Shown: positions 8,583 to 16,222 of the stretch, piece after piece
How the letters are laid out: every line of letters starts with the position of its first letter
Numbering within the stretch: the stretch's first letter is position 1
Assembly: GCF_025353065.1 (NCBI RefSeq)
Contig: NZ_JANXRJ010000087.1
Location: forward strand, 1 to 41,719
From: Lapillicoccus sp.
GTDB taxonomy: Bacteria; Actinomycetota; Actinomycetes; Actinomycetales; Dermatophilaceae
Reading direction: 5' to 3'
DNA length: 41,719 nucleotides
Notes under the pieces: model-generated
The model's input: the letters and a program-made list of their open reading frames with translations, nothing else
The model's database searches: none
Told to the model about the DNA's origin: nothing
Translations under genes and position numbers: made by a program

Positions 8583-9248
8583 ATGGGTGAGCTGTTCGCG
8601 ACCTACCCGATCCTTGCGGCATTCGGCATGACGCTCCTGCTGACGTTCTTCGCGGCCATCGGTGCAGCCGTGCTCGGCACGCTCGTGGCGGTCCTGCGGG
8701 TCTCGCCGGTGCCGCTGTTCCAGAAGGTCGGTGCGCTCTACGTCAACGTCTTTCGCAACACCCCGCTGACGCTGATCATCATCGCGAGCAACATCGTGAT
8801 GATCGTCAACCTCGGCTTCAGCTTCACCGAGGACATCGCTCGCGACAACGTCTACTGGGCGATCATCGGGCTGACCGTCTACCACGCCGCGTTCGTCTGC
8901 GAGTCGCTGCGCAGTGGGGTGAACACCGTGCCGGTCGGCCAGGCCGAGGCCGCCCGGTCCATCGGGCTGACCTTCGGTCAGAGCCTGGTCCAGGTCCTGC
9001 TCCCCCAGGCCGTGAGGGGCGCGATCACCCCGCTCGGCAACACCCTCATCGCGCTGGCCAAGAACACCACCGTCGCGACGGCGATCGGGGTGGCCGAGAT
9101 CAGCGGCCTGCAGAAGACCATGACCGAGGACCGTATCGACCTCATCCTGCCGATCATCCTCGTCGTGGCCGCCGGGTTCGTCGTCATCACGCTGCCCATG
9201 GGACTCGCCACGAGCTGGCTGTCCGGCCGGCTGGCGGTGAAGCGGTGA
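8583..9248 (+). CDS. gluC: Glutamate-type ABC importer, permease subunit 1
   Basis: Inner-membrane permease of 221 residues of the His/Glu/Gln/Arg/opine (HEAQRAT) family. Hydrophobic segments at about residues 12-35, 60-80, 90-110 and 190-215 surround the ATPase-contact EAA loop QAEAARSIGLTFGQSLVQVLLPQAVRG. LYVNVFRNTPLTLIII is the typical N-terminal family motif. GGAAAGG precedes the ATG. It overlaps gluD by 4 nt, so the two permeases are translationally coupled and probably form a heterodimer. Confidence 0.92.
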   Translation: MGELFATYPILAAFGMTLLLTFFAAIGAAVLGTLVAVLRVSPVPLFQKVGALYVNVFRNTPLTLIIIASNIVMIVNLGFSFTEDIARDNVYWAIIGLTVYHAAFVCESLRSGVNTVPVGQAEAARSIGLTFGQSLVQVLLPQAVRGAITPLGNTLIALAKNTTVATAIGVAEISGLQKTMTEDRIDLILPIILVVAAGFVVITLPMGLATSWLSGRLAVKR

Positions 9249-10165
9249 CCGACTCCATCCTGTTCGACGCTCCCGGCCCGAGGGCGCGGGCGCGACACCG
9301 GATCGGCGGCGTGGTGGGCGGCCTCGTGGTCCTCGCCTTCCTCGCCTTCGCCCTCTGGAAGCTCGGCGAGAAGGGCCAGCTGCAGGCGGACAAGTGGAAG
9401 CCGTTCATCGGGGTGAGCGTCAACGACATCGACGCCAACCTCTGGGTCGACTACATCGTGCCCGGGCTCCTCAACACCCTCAAGGCGGCGGCGATCTCGA
9501 TCGTCCTCGCCCTCGTCTTCGGGCTGGTCTTCGGGATCAGCCGGATGTCGCACGTGGCGGTGGTCCGCTGGGTCTGCACCGTCGTGATCGAGCTCTTCCG
9601 GTCGGTGCCGGTCCTGGTGATGATGATCGCGGCCTTCTACTACTTCAGCTTCAACAACGTCTTCGTCAGCGACGTCAACGCACTGGCCGCGGTGGTCACC
9701 GGCCTGACGCTCTACAACGGCTCGGTCGTGGCGGAGCTGCTCCGGTCGGGTGTCGCCAGCCTGCCCCGAGGGCAGTCCGAGGCCGGGCTGACGATCGGCC
9801 TGACGTCGGGCCAGACCCTGCGGCAGATCGAGCTGCCGCAGGCCGTCACCGCCATGCTCCCCGCTCTGGTGGGCCAGCTCGTGGTCGTCCTCAAGGACAC
9901 CGCGCTCGGCCAGATCATCACCTATCCCGAGCTGCTCAACACCTACCAGCAGATCGGCTCGACCTGGTCCAACATCGTGCCCGCGATGTTCGTCATCGCG
10001 CTGATCTTCATCGGCATCAACTACACCCTCTCCGTGGTGGCGGGTCGCGTCGAGCGACGACTGCGGGGACGGGGCCGGGCGACGGTCAAGCGAGTCGGCG
10101 GAGTCGGCGGCGGCGGCGCCGTGCCGCCGCTCGTCCTCGAGCGGGCACCCACCCGGAGCGCCTGA
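9245..10165 (+). CDS. gluD: Glutamate-type ABC importer, permease subunit 2
   Basis: Second permease, 306 residues, GTG start inside the gluC stop (GTGA overlap). It has an N-terminal hydrophobic segment (about 20-40), a soluble insert mentioning ANLWVDYIVPGLLNTL, the motif VVIELFRSVPVLVMMIAAFYYF, and an EAA loop SEAGLTIGLTSGQTLRQIELPQAV. The C-terminal extension is Arg/Gly-rich and cytoplasmic. It pairs with GluC in the membrane and contacts GluA. It is last in the operon and is followed by an 11-bp stem. Confidence 0.92.
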   Translation: MTDSILFDAPGPRARARHRIGGVVGGLVVLAFLAFALWKLGEKGQLQADKWKPFIGVSVNDIDANLWVDYIVPGLLNTLKAAAISIVLALVFGLVFGISRMSHVAVVRWVCTVVIELFRSVPVLVMMIAAFYYFSFNNVFVSDVNALAAVVTGLTLYNGSVVAELLRSGVASLPRGQSEAGLTIGLTSGQTLRQIELPQAVTAMLPALVGQLVVVLKDTALGQIITYPELLNTYQQIGSTWSNIVPAMFVIALIFIGINYTLSVVAGRVERRLRGRGRATVKRVGGVGGGGAVPPLVLERAPTRSA

Positions 10166-10191
10166 GCCGCCGTCAGCGCCTCGTTGGTGAG

Positions 10192-10239
10192 GATCGGGTG
10201 GACATGACCACGCCCTGACGGGGTGATCTCCACCCGATC
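10192..10239 (+). terminator. Inverted repeat downstream of gluD
   Basis: GATCGGGTGGA (10192-10202) and TCCACCCGATC (10229-10239) make a perfect 11-bp stem with a 26-nt loop. It starts 26 bp after the gluD stop and is a plausible end of the glu transcript, although no T-run follows. Confidence 0.5.
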
Positions 10240-10280
10240 TCTTCCGGCCCCGATCCCCCCGCGCCGCCGCCGTGGGATCC

Positions 10281-10314
10281 GGGACAGGCGGTCCGGTCGA
10301 GGGCCCAAGGTCCC
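10281..10314. promoter_or_regulatory. Possible pair of DevR/DosR-like boxes before the flavodoxin gene
   Basis: GGGCCCAAGGTCCC (10301-10314; reverse complement GGGACCTTGGGCCC) differs at one position from the core GGGACTTNNGKCCC reported for DosR/DevR of mycobacteria. A weaker match, GGGACAGGCGGTCC, lies 20 bp upstream at 10281-10294. A possible -10 (CATGCT, 10338-10343) places the better box just upstream of the -35 region. This is tentative. Confidence 0.3.
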
Positions 10315-10393
10315 TGTGGGGGCGGGACGATCCTGACCATGCTGGAGAGGAGTCCGACCGTCGGTCGTGACGCGCTCAGGAAGGGATCAGGTC

Positions 10394-10921
10394 ATGAAGG
10401 CACTCGTCGTCGACGAGTCTCTGTTCGGCAACAGCGAGAAGGTGGCCCAGGCCATCGCTACGGGGTTGGCCACGACGCTCGAGGTCGAGCTGGTCGAGGT
10501 CACCGCCGCTCCCCCGGTGATCGACGAGCAGCTGGATCTCGTGGTCGCCGGCGGGCCGACGCATGCCTTCTCGATGACCAAGCAGTCGACCCGCGAGGAG
10601 GCCTTCAGCAAGGGCGCCACCCACGGGACCGCCGCGGTGGGACTGCGCGAGTGGCTGGGTCACCTGGAGAGGGGGCGACACTCCGCGCCGGTGGCGACGT
10701 TCGACACCCGCGTCGGCAAGGTCCGCCATCTCCCGGGTTCTGCGGCGAAGGGAGCGGCGAAGCTCGTCCACAAGCTGGGCTACCGCTCGGCCGGCCCACC
10801 CGAGAGCTTCTACGTCGAGGGCGTCGAGGGCCCGCTGGTCGACGGCGAGCTCGACCGGGCCCGCGCCTGGGGCGAGGGCTTGGGGGCCGATGTCTCCGCA
10901 GGCAGCAGAGCCCCGTCGTGA
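10394..10921 (+). CDS. Flavodoxin-family protein
   Basis: Predicted 175-residue FMN-binding flavodoxin-like protein. The N-terminal strand and phosphate loop read ALVVDESLFGNSEKVAQAIATGL, and the second loop LDLVVAGGPTHAFSM is the flavin ring-binding region of this branch. The start MKALVV at 10394 has AAGGGATCAGG upstream; a GTG at 10367 is less likely. It appears monocistronic. Role (electron carrier or stress protein) is unknown. Tandem DevR-like boxes upstream hint at hypoxia or redox control, which is inference only. Confidence 0.85.
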   Translation: MKALVVDESLFGNSEKVAQAIATGLATTLEVELVEVTAAPPVIDEQLDLVVAGGPTHAFSMTKQSTREEAFSKGATHGTAAVGLREWLGHLERGRHSAPVATFDTRVGKVRHLPGSAAKGAAKLVHKLGYRSAGPPESFYVEGVEGPLVDGELDRARAWGEGLGADVSAGSRAPS

Positions 10922-10960
10922 GCCGGTCGACCTGGCTCAGGCCAGTGCCCTCTGACATTG

Positions 10961-11033
10961 CTCCCCCGACTGGACTCGAACCAGTAACCTGCCGATTAAC
11001 AGTCGGCTGCTCTGCCAATTGAGCTACAGGGGA
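10961..11033 (-). tRNA. tRNA-Asn (GTT)
   Basis: The reverse strand forms a cloverleaf with acceptor TCCCCTG/CGGGGGA and discriminator G. The anticodon stem GCCGA/TCGGC encloses the loop CTGTTAA (anticodon GTT), and the T arm carries GGTTCGAGTCC. CCA is not encoded. No integrase is adjacent. Confidence 0.96.
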
Positions 11034-11160
11034 ACGGCCGTGAGGCCGCGCGCTGGTGCGCCGGGCAAGGTTAGCAAAGGTCCGGGGCCAGAGTGAAAAC
11101 GACCGGGCGTGCGGTCGGGGCGGGCTTGGGCAGCACGTCGGTGAGGGGCGCGCCGACCGG

Positions 11161-11679
11161 TCAGGACGGCATACCGACCTGTTCGCGCAGGAAGGCGAAG
11201 GCGATCGCGCAGGCCGCCTCGACCTCGGGGTCGTCGCCCACTCCCCGGCCGAGGACCACCTGCTCGATCAGGTCGCCGGTCGCGAGGTCCTGGCGGATGA
11301 CAGCGCGGCCGGTGCGGCGGCCCGACAGCGGCAGCTCCTGGGTGAGGACGACGCTGGCCTGGACCCGCTCGCGCAGCGTCTGGAGGAACAGCGCCTCGTC
11401 GCCGAGCCGCCACTGACCCGGCCGGCCGCGGTCGGCCCACGTCACGGTGAGCAGGCTGCTCTCACCGTCCCACGACCCTCGGTCGACATCGTGCCAGGGC
11501 CGCCGCCAGACGACTCCGTCGCTCGGGTGCACCAGCACGAGCGCGTGGTTGGTGCAGACCAGCCACACGCCGGAGTCGGTGTCGCTCGCGGCGGAGAGGA
11601 GCTTCTCTCCCCTACCGAGCTCGAGTGCCGCCGTGATCTCGTCGGGGGTGGTCGCCTTGCGGCCGAAGGGCAGGCGCAT
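11161..11679 (-). CDS. Conserved actinobacterial protein coupled to dnaG
   Basis: A 172-residue cytoplasmic protein without a recognised catalytic motif. It begins MRLPFGRK and contains GVWLVCTNHALVLVHPSDGVVWRRPWHDVDRGSWDGE, a PH-like beta-rich pattern: alternating hydrophobic strands with a conserved-looking Trp series, reminiscent of small bacterial PH-domain proteins. The C-terminus is helical (EVEAACAIAFAFLREQV). Its start codon overlaps the dnaG stop by 1 nt, implying translational coupling. Function is unknown; position suggests co-expression with primase rather than a direct role in replication. Confidence 0.8.
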   Translation of the reverse strand: MRLPFGRKATTPDEITAALELGRGEKLLSAASDTDSGVWLVCTNHALVLVHPSDGVVWRRPWHDVDRGSWDGESSLLTVTWADRGRPGQWRLGDEALFLQTLRERVQASVVLTQELPLSGRRTGRAVIRQDLATGDLIEQVVLGRGVGDDPEVEAACAIAFAFLREQVGMPS

Positions 11680-13634
11680 CAGTCCTCTTCCTGGGTGCGC
11701 AGCACGGCGAGCTCGCGCTGGAGGGTCTGGAGCTCGACACTGAGCTCGCGTTGGTGGGCGGGGTCGGCCTCACCGGACGTCCCGAGCCGGCGCAGCTGGC
11801 TCAGCGCCTCGGAGATGCGGCGGGTCAGGGACATCTCGCGCAGCCGCATCGTCAGCGACGCGACGTAGCGCCGCCCGGGCTGCCCGGTCGTCTTGTCCAT
11901 CATCACCGGGAGGGTGGCCACGGCGAGCTCGGAGACGAGCCCGTGCACCGCGCTCGGCGCCGCCTGCGTCACCGCCGCGGTCCAGGCCGCCGACGAGAGG
12001 TCGCGCGGCAGCAGTCCGGCTCCGACGACCCCGTCGAAGACCGCCCGGTGCGCCGGTGCGCCGAAGGCCGACGGGTCGACAGCCTCCAGCTCGGCCTGCG
12101 GGACCAGGTGGGGGAACTGGAGGATGACCTGGAGCAGCTGCCGCTCGAGCAGGACCACGGGGTCGTGCAGGTCGGGCCGCGGCAGGAGGCCGGCGAGCTC
12201 GGCCGCGGTCGGCTCGAGGGTGGCCTCGTTGGGCTCCGGGTGGCTGCGTCTGTCCCGACCCTGCTCCCCCGCCCCGTATGCCGGCTTGGCACCGGCCTTG
12301 GCCGCCCGGCTGACCTCTCCGGTGACCTGCTCGACCTCGACGCCGAGCAGGCCGGCGAGCACCCGGGAGTACTCCGGCCGGAGCGACCGGTCGCGGATGC
12401 TGGCGACGATGGGGGCGGCGGCCCGCAGGGCCTGGATGCGCCCCTCGGCTGTGTCGAGGTCGAAGCGCCGCAGCGTGGTCCGGACGGCGAACTCGAACAT
12501 CGGCACGGCGTCCTCGACCAACGCACGGACCGCGATCTCGCCCTGCGCCTGGCGCAGCTCGCACGGGTCCATGCCCGACTTCTCGACGGCGACGAAGGAC
12601 TGCGAGGCCCAGCGCTGGTCCTCGCCGAAGGCCCGCATCGCCGCCTTCTGCCCGGCCGCGTCCCCGTCGAAGGTGAAGATGACCTTGGCCGGCGCGAGAT
12701 CGGCCTCGTCGCGCATGATCCGGCGCAGCGTCTTGATGTGGTCGACGCCGAAGGCCGTGCCGCAGGTGGCGATCGCGGTCTCCACGCCGGAGACGTGGCA
12801 GGCCATGACGTCGGTGTAACCCTCGACGACGACGGCGGTGCGGTCGCGGGCGATGGCCTTCTTGGCGGCGTCGAGACCGTAGAGGACGGTCGACTTCTTG
12901 TAGATCGTCGTCTCGGAGGTGTTGAGGTATTTCGCCTCGATGCGGTCGTCGTCGAAGAGGCGCCGGGCGCCGAAGCCGACGCAGTCGCCGGTGATGTCGC
13001 GGATCGGCCAGACCAGCCGGCCGCGGAACCGGTCGTAGAGGCCGCGGCTTCCCCGCCCGGCAAGGCCGCCGAGGACGATCTCGTCGTCGGTGAAGCCCTT
13101 GGCCCGCAGGTGACGGGTGAGGTCCTCGCCACCTCGGGGGGCGAAGCCGACGCCGAACAGCTTGGCCGCCTCGCCGTCGAAGCCACGCTCGCGCATGAAG
13201 TCGCGCCCGGCGCGGGCGGCGGCGTTGGTCGTGTCCAGGAGCTGATCGGCGTAGTACTCCTGGGCGACCCGGTGCTCCTCGATCAGCCGCGAGCGCTTGC
13301 CGAGGCCCTCCTCGCGGGAGCCGACGCCGTCCTCGTAGGTCAGCGTGAAGCCGATCTTGTGCGCGAGCCGCTCGACGGACTCGGCGAAGGTCAGGTGCTC
13401 GAGCTTCTGGACGAAGGAGATGACGTCGCCGCCCTCCCCGCAGCCGAAGCAGTGATAGGCCCCGACGGCTGGCCGGACGTTGAAGGACGGGCTCTTCTCG
13501 TCGTGGAAGGGACACAGCCCCTTGAGCGAACCCGGGCCGGCGGAGCGCAACGTGACGTGCTCGCGCACGACGTCCTCGATGGAGGAGCGCTCTTTGACGG
13601 CGGCGACGTCGTCCGCCCTGATCCGTCCCGCCAC
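11679..13634 (-). CDS. dnaG: DNA primase
   Basis: Synthesises RNA primers at the replication fork, loaded by the DnaB helicase. 651 residues, normal length. The N-terminal CHC2 zinc finger is C41-P-F-H44...C62-F-G-C65. The catalytic core includes RFRGRLVWPIRD and the TOPRIM segment VVVEGYTDVMA (catalytic Glu), ATCGTAFG and FTFDGDAAGQKAA (Asp pair). The C-terminal third is the variable DnaB-interacting region. The GTG start at 13634 has AGAGGAG upstream. dnaG lies in the conserved dusB-dgt-dnaG neighbourhood, but here a TetR/MFS pair separates it from dgt. Confidence 0.97.
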   Translation of the reverse strand: MAGRIRADDVAAVKERSSIEDVVREHVTLRSAGPGSLKGLCPFHDEKSPSFNVRPAVGAYHCFGCGEGGDVISFVQKLEHLTFAESVERLAHKIGFTLTYEDGVGSREEGLGKRSRLIEEHRVAQEYYADQLLDTTNAAARAGRDFMRERGFDGEAAKLFGVGFAPRGGEDLTRHLRAKGFTDDEIVLGGLAGRGSRGLYDRFRGRLVWPIRDITGDCVGFGARRLFDDDRIEAKYLNTSETTIYKKSTVLYGLDAAKKAIARDRTAVVVEGYTDVMACHVSGVETAIATCGTAFGVDHIKTLRRIMRDEADLAPAKVIFTFDGDAAGQKAAMRAFGEDQRWASQSFVAVEKSGMDPCELRQAQGEIAVRALVEDAVPMFEFAVRTTLRRFDLDTAEGRIQALRAAAPIVASIRDRSLRPEYSRVLAGLLGVEVEQVTGEVSRAAKAGAKPAYGAGEQGRDRRSHPEPNEATLEPTAAELAGLLPRPDLHDPVVLLERQLLQVILQFPHLVPQAELEAVDPSAFGAPAHRAVFDGVVGAGLLPRDLSSAAWTAAVTQAAPSAVHGLVSELAVATLPVMMDKTTGQPGRRYVASLTMRLREMSLTRRISEALSQLRRLGTSGEADPAHQRELSVELQTLQRELAVLRTQEED

Positions 13635-13680
13635 GCGCGCTCCTCTTCGGTGCCCTCCGGTCGTCCCGAGTCTAGGTGCT

Positions 13681-13777
13681 GGCTACGACACCCCGCTTCT
13701 TGCTTCACGAGTGACCGAATCAGGGCGTCCGAGCCATGATTCGGGTACGTCAGAAGCAACAAGCGGGGTCGTATGCC
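13681..13777. repeat. Hairpin element A between dnaG and the TetR gene
   Basis: The outer stem is CCCCGCTTCTTGCTTC (13691-13706) with GAAGCAACAAGCGGGG (13753-13768), one mismatch. It extends outward through CTACGAC/GTCGTAT and ends in the GTATGCC motif (13771-13777). An inner stem CCGAATCA/TGATTCGG sits inside. The outer stem matches element B at 16135-16208. There is no coding potential. Confidence 0.85.
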
Positions 13778-13814
13778 GTCCCGACCGGGCCGCGCGGCCC
13801 CCCTCGGCGGCAGT

Positions 13815-13860
13815 GGGTCCGGTAGCGGGTCCGGTAGCGGGTCGTCAGCGGGTCGTCAGC
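13815..13860. repeat. Short tandem repeats downstream of the TetR gene
   Basis: Two copies of GGGTCCGGTAGC (13815-13838) are followed by two copies of GGGTCGTCAGC (13839-13860), the last running into the TetR stop codon. They look like local slippage products. Confidence 0.8.
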
Positions 13861-14500
13861 GGGGGCGGAGGCCGTCGATCGCGAGGTCGACGACCTTGTC
13901 GCGCTGTGCCTCGTCGGGAAAGGCGACACCGGCGACGCCGGAGACGAGGCGGACGACCTCCTCGATCTCGACGTCGGCGCGCACCACCTCGGCGGCCTGG
14001 GCGCGCACCAGCAACGGACGGCCGGCGGCATACAGGAGGGTGCGGCACTGCAGGAAGACGCCGGAGCTGCCGGGGTCGCGGTTGAGGCCCTCGATCAGCG
14101 CCTTCTTGGTGCCGACGTAGGCGACGTAGCGGTGCAGCCACTGGACCAGTCCCGGCCAGGCGTCGGCGGTCAATGCCTCGCGCGCGGCCTCGACCATGGC
14201 CTCGACCTCGCCCACGTAGACCGCCTCGATGAGGTCGTCGCGGGTCGGGAAGTTGCGGTAGAGCGTCCCGATGCCGACCCCGGCGCGCTTGGCGACGTCC
14301 TCGAGCGAGGTGTCTCGACCGTCGGCGGCGAACGTGTCGCGGGCGGCGGCGAGGAGCGCGTCGAAGTTGCGGCGGGCGTCGGCGCGCTTGGGGCGCTGCA
14401 CTCCGGCCGTGATGACGAGGGCGTCGAGCATCGCCAGCTCGTCCTTCTCGTCCTTCTCGTCGGGCTCGGCGGGCTCGGCGGCCTCGCGGGTGGTCGTCAT
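13856..14500 (-). CDS. TetR-family transcriptional repressor
   Basis: Ligand-responsive DNA-binding repressor of 214 residues. After an acidic N-terminal tail with EKDEKDE repeats, the TetR_N helix-turn-helix is RRNFDALLAAARDTFAADG, TSLEDVAKRAGVGIGTLYRNFPTRDDLIEAVY (about residues 42-92). The remaining helices form the ligand domain. It is divergent from an MFS exporter with a 156-bp shared region full of GGAGG palindromes, so it most likely represses the exporter and itself. The inducer is unknown. Confidence 0.93.
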   Translation of the reverse strand: MTTTREAAEPAEPDEKDEKDELAMLDALVITAGVQRPKRADARRNFDALLAAARDTFAADGRDTSLEDVAKRAGVGIGTLYRNFPTRDDLIEAVYVGEVEAMVEAAREALTADAWPGLVQWLHRYVAYVGTKKALIEGLNRDPGSSGVFLQCRTLLYAAGRPLLVRAQAAEVVRADVEIEEVVRLVSGVAGVAFPDEAQRDKVVDLAIDGLRPR

Positions 14501-14530
14501 GAGAAAGATCCTCGTCAGGTGTTGCTAAGC

Positions 14531-14572
14531 GGAGGTAACCTCCGATATGTGGTTAACCGGAGGCTTCCTCCG
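14531..14572. promoter_or_regulatory. Probable TetR operators in the TetR/MFS divergent region
   Basis: Two palindromes with the same half-site are GGAGGTAACCTCC (14531-14543) and CGGAGGCTTCCTCCG (14558-14572). Further TCCTCC copies follow to 14587, and a possible MFS -10 (TATACC) lies at 14591-14596. Position between the divergent starts fits repressor binding over both promoters. Confidence 0.6.
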
Positions 14573-14656
14573 ATCGGAGACTTCCTCCACTATACCGCTT
14601 CCCACCGGCCACGGGCGTCCGATGGGCGGCACCGCACCCTTGCCAGAAGGACACCC

Positions 14657-16111
14657 ATGTTCCGCACCACCCGACCTTCGGTCGCCTTCGCCGCCGTCGC
14701 CCTCAGCGTCGCGTCGTTCTCCACTCTCCAGTCCCTCCTCGTGCCCGTCCTGCCGATGATCCAGGCGGACCTGCACACCACCCCCGAGGCGACGACCTGG
14801 ACCCTCACCGCATGGCTCATCACCGCCGCCGTCGCGACGCCGGTGCTCGGCCGGGTCGGCGACCTCGCCGGCAAGCGCCGCACGATGCTCGTCGCCCTCG
14901 CCGCCATCACTCTGGGCAGTGTCATCGCCGCCCTCGCCCCGACGATCGGCGTCCTCATCGGCGCCCGCGTGCTCCAGGGGCTCGGCGGCGCGATCTTCCC
15001 CCTTGCCTACGGCATCCTGCGCGACGCCCTCCCGGCCGAGCGCGTGCCGTCGGCCATCGGCGCGACGTCGGCCGTCCTCGCGATCGGCAGCGGCATGGGC
15101 ATCGTCCTCGCCGGCCCGCTCTCGCTCGTGGTCGGCTGGCGTGGCCTCTTCCTCGTCCCGATCGTGCTCGTCGTGGTGGGAGCGGCCCTCGTCGTCATCG
15201 GGGTCCCCGAGTCCCGAGGACACGCTCCGGGTCGGATCAGCGCCTCCTCTGCCCTGCTGCTCTCGGCGTGGCTCGTCGCTCTGATGCTCCCGCTCAGCTC
15301 CGGCGCGCGCTGGGGATGGACCGCACCCAGCACCCTCGGCCTGCTTGCCCTCGCGATCGTGCTCCTCGTCCTCTGGGTGCGCCACGAGGCCCGCTCCGAC
15401 AGCCCGCTCGTCGACATGCGGCTGATGCGCCGGCGGGCGATCTGGACGACGAACCTCGCCTCGCTCCTCATCGGCGCGTCGATGTTCGGCGTGTTCGCGT
15501 TCCTGCCGCGGTTCGTCCAGACGCCGGCTTCCTCGGGCTACGGCTTCGGCGAGAGCATCCAGTCGTCCGGACTGATCATGCTGCCGATGCTGGTGATGAT
15601 GGCCGTCGCCGGGTTCTCGAGCGGGCCGCTGACCCGGGTGCTCCCGATGCGGGGTCAGCTCGGCGTCGGCGCACTGCTCATCGCCGGCTCGGCCGCGGCC
15701 ATGGGCCTGTTCCACCACGCCCCGTGGCAGGTCGTCACGGCCGGCGCCACCTTCGGCCTCGGCCTCGGCATCGCGTATGCCGCCATGACGACCCTCGTCG
15801 TCGCGGCGGTCCCCGCCTCCCAGACCGGTATCGCCACGGGCATGAACACCAACCTGCGCACCATCGGCGGCGCCCTCGGCAGCGCCGTGATGTCCAGCCT
15901 GGTCTTCGGCTCGCTCGACCCGGCGGGACTGCCGTTGGAGCCCGGCTACACCGCCGCGTTCCTCGTGCTCGCCGTCCTCGCCCTGGGCGCCGGCGTCGTC
16001 GCCCTCGGTCTGCGCGTCCCGGCATACGAGACCCAGCCCGCCCGCGGCACGGAGCTCGACCAGCGCGAGGGAGTGACGCAGCCCGTCAGCGCCCAGGCCC
16101 TCGTCGCCTGA
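14657..16111 (+). CDS. MFS drug exporter, 14-TM DHA2 (EmrB/QacA) type
   Basis: Proton-driven multidrug efflux protein, 484 residues. The start MFRTTRPSVAF at 14657 has AGAAGG upstream. Seen: LVPVLPMIQADLHTTPEATTWTLTAWLITAAVATPVLGRVGD (motif C/D1 region), GDLAGKRRTMLVALA (motif A), RVLQGLGGAIFPLAYG, and a long series of hydrophobic segments consistent with 14 helices, ending in a short charged cytoplasmic tail. Substrate cannot be predicted. The divergent TetR neighbour and shared palindromic operator region indicate inducible efflux. The pair is bracketed by related hairpin elements, suggesting it entered the dgt-dnaG locus as a unit. Confidence 0.93.
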   Translation: MFRTTRPSVAFAAVALSVASFSTLQSLLVPVLPMIQADLHTTPEATTWTLTAWLITAAVATPVLGRVGDLAGKRRTMLVALAAITLGSVIAALAPTIGVLIGARVLQGLGGAIFPLAYGILRDALPAERVPSAIGATSAVLAIGSGMGIVLAGPLSLVVGWRGLFLVPIVLVVVGAALVVIGVPESRGHAPGRISASSALLLSAWLVALMLPLSSGARWGWTAPSTLGLLALAIVLLVLWVRHEARSDSPLVDMRLMRRRAIWTTNLASLLIGASMFGVFAFLPRFVQTPASSGYGFGESIQSSGLIMLPMLVMMAVAGFSSGPLTRVLPMRGQLGVGALLIAGSAAAMGLFHHAPWQVVTAGATFGLGLGIAYAAMTTLVVAAVPASQTGIATGMNTNLRTIGGALGSAVMSSLVFGSLDPAGLPLEPGYTAAFLVLAVLALGAGVVALGLRVPAYETQPARGTELDQREGVTQPVSAQALVA

Positions 16112-16134
16112 CCCGCGCCCCACCCCCCTCACCC

Positions 16135-16208
16135 CCGCTTGTTGCTTCCGGTGTGCCCGTTGTCGCCCTTCGGACGGCGGAAACGGGCCATCCGGAAGCA
16201 ACAAGCGG
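16135..16208. repeat. Hairpin element B between the MFS and acetyltransferase-like genes
   Basis: CCGCTTGTTGCTTCCGG (16135-16151) and its exact reverse complement (16192-16208) form a perfect 17-bp stem. Inside it CCCGTT pairs with AACGGG, and the apex CTTCGG is a stable UUCG tetraloop. The outer stem is the same sequence as element A at 13691-13768. It lies between convergent genes and could also act as a bidirectional terminator. Confidence 0.88.
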
Positions 16209-16222
16209 AGGGGTTGTGTCAG

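Noticed and set aside
10961..11033. tRNA-Asn as a second integration site
   Set aside because: No integrase, direct repeat or foreign-looking genes occur next to it.
14525..16204. Long antisense frame opposite the MFS gene
   Set aside because: Composition is Glu/Asp/Arg/Gly-rich low complexity, typical of the antisense of high-G+C genes, and there are no domains. Similar frames at 1433-2938 and 11751-13739 were rejected for the same reason.
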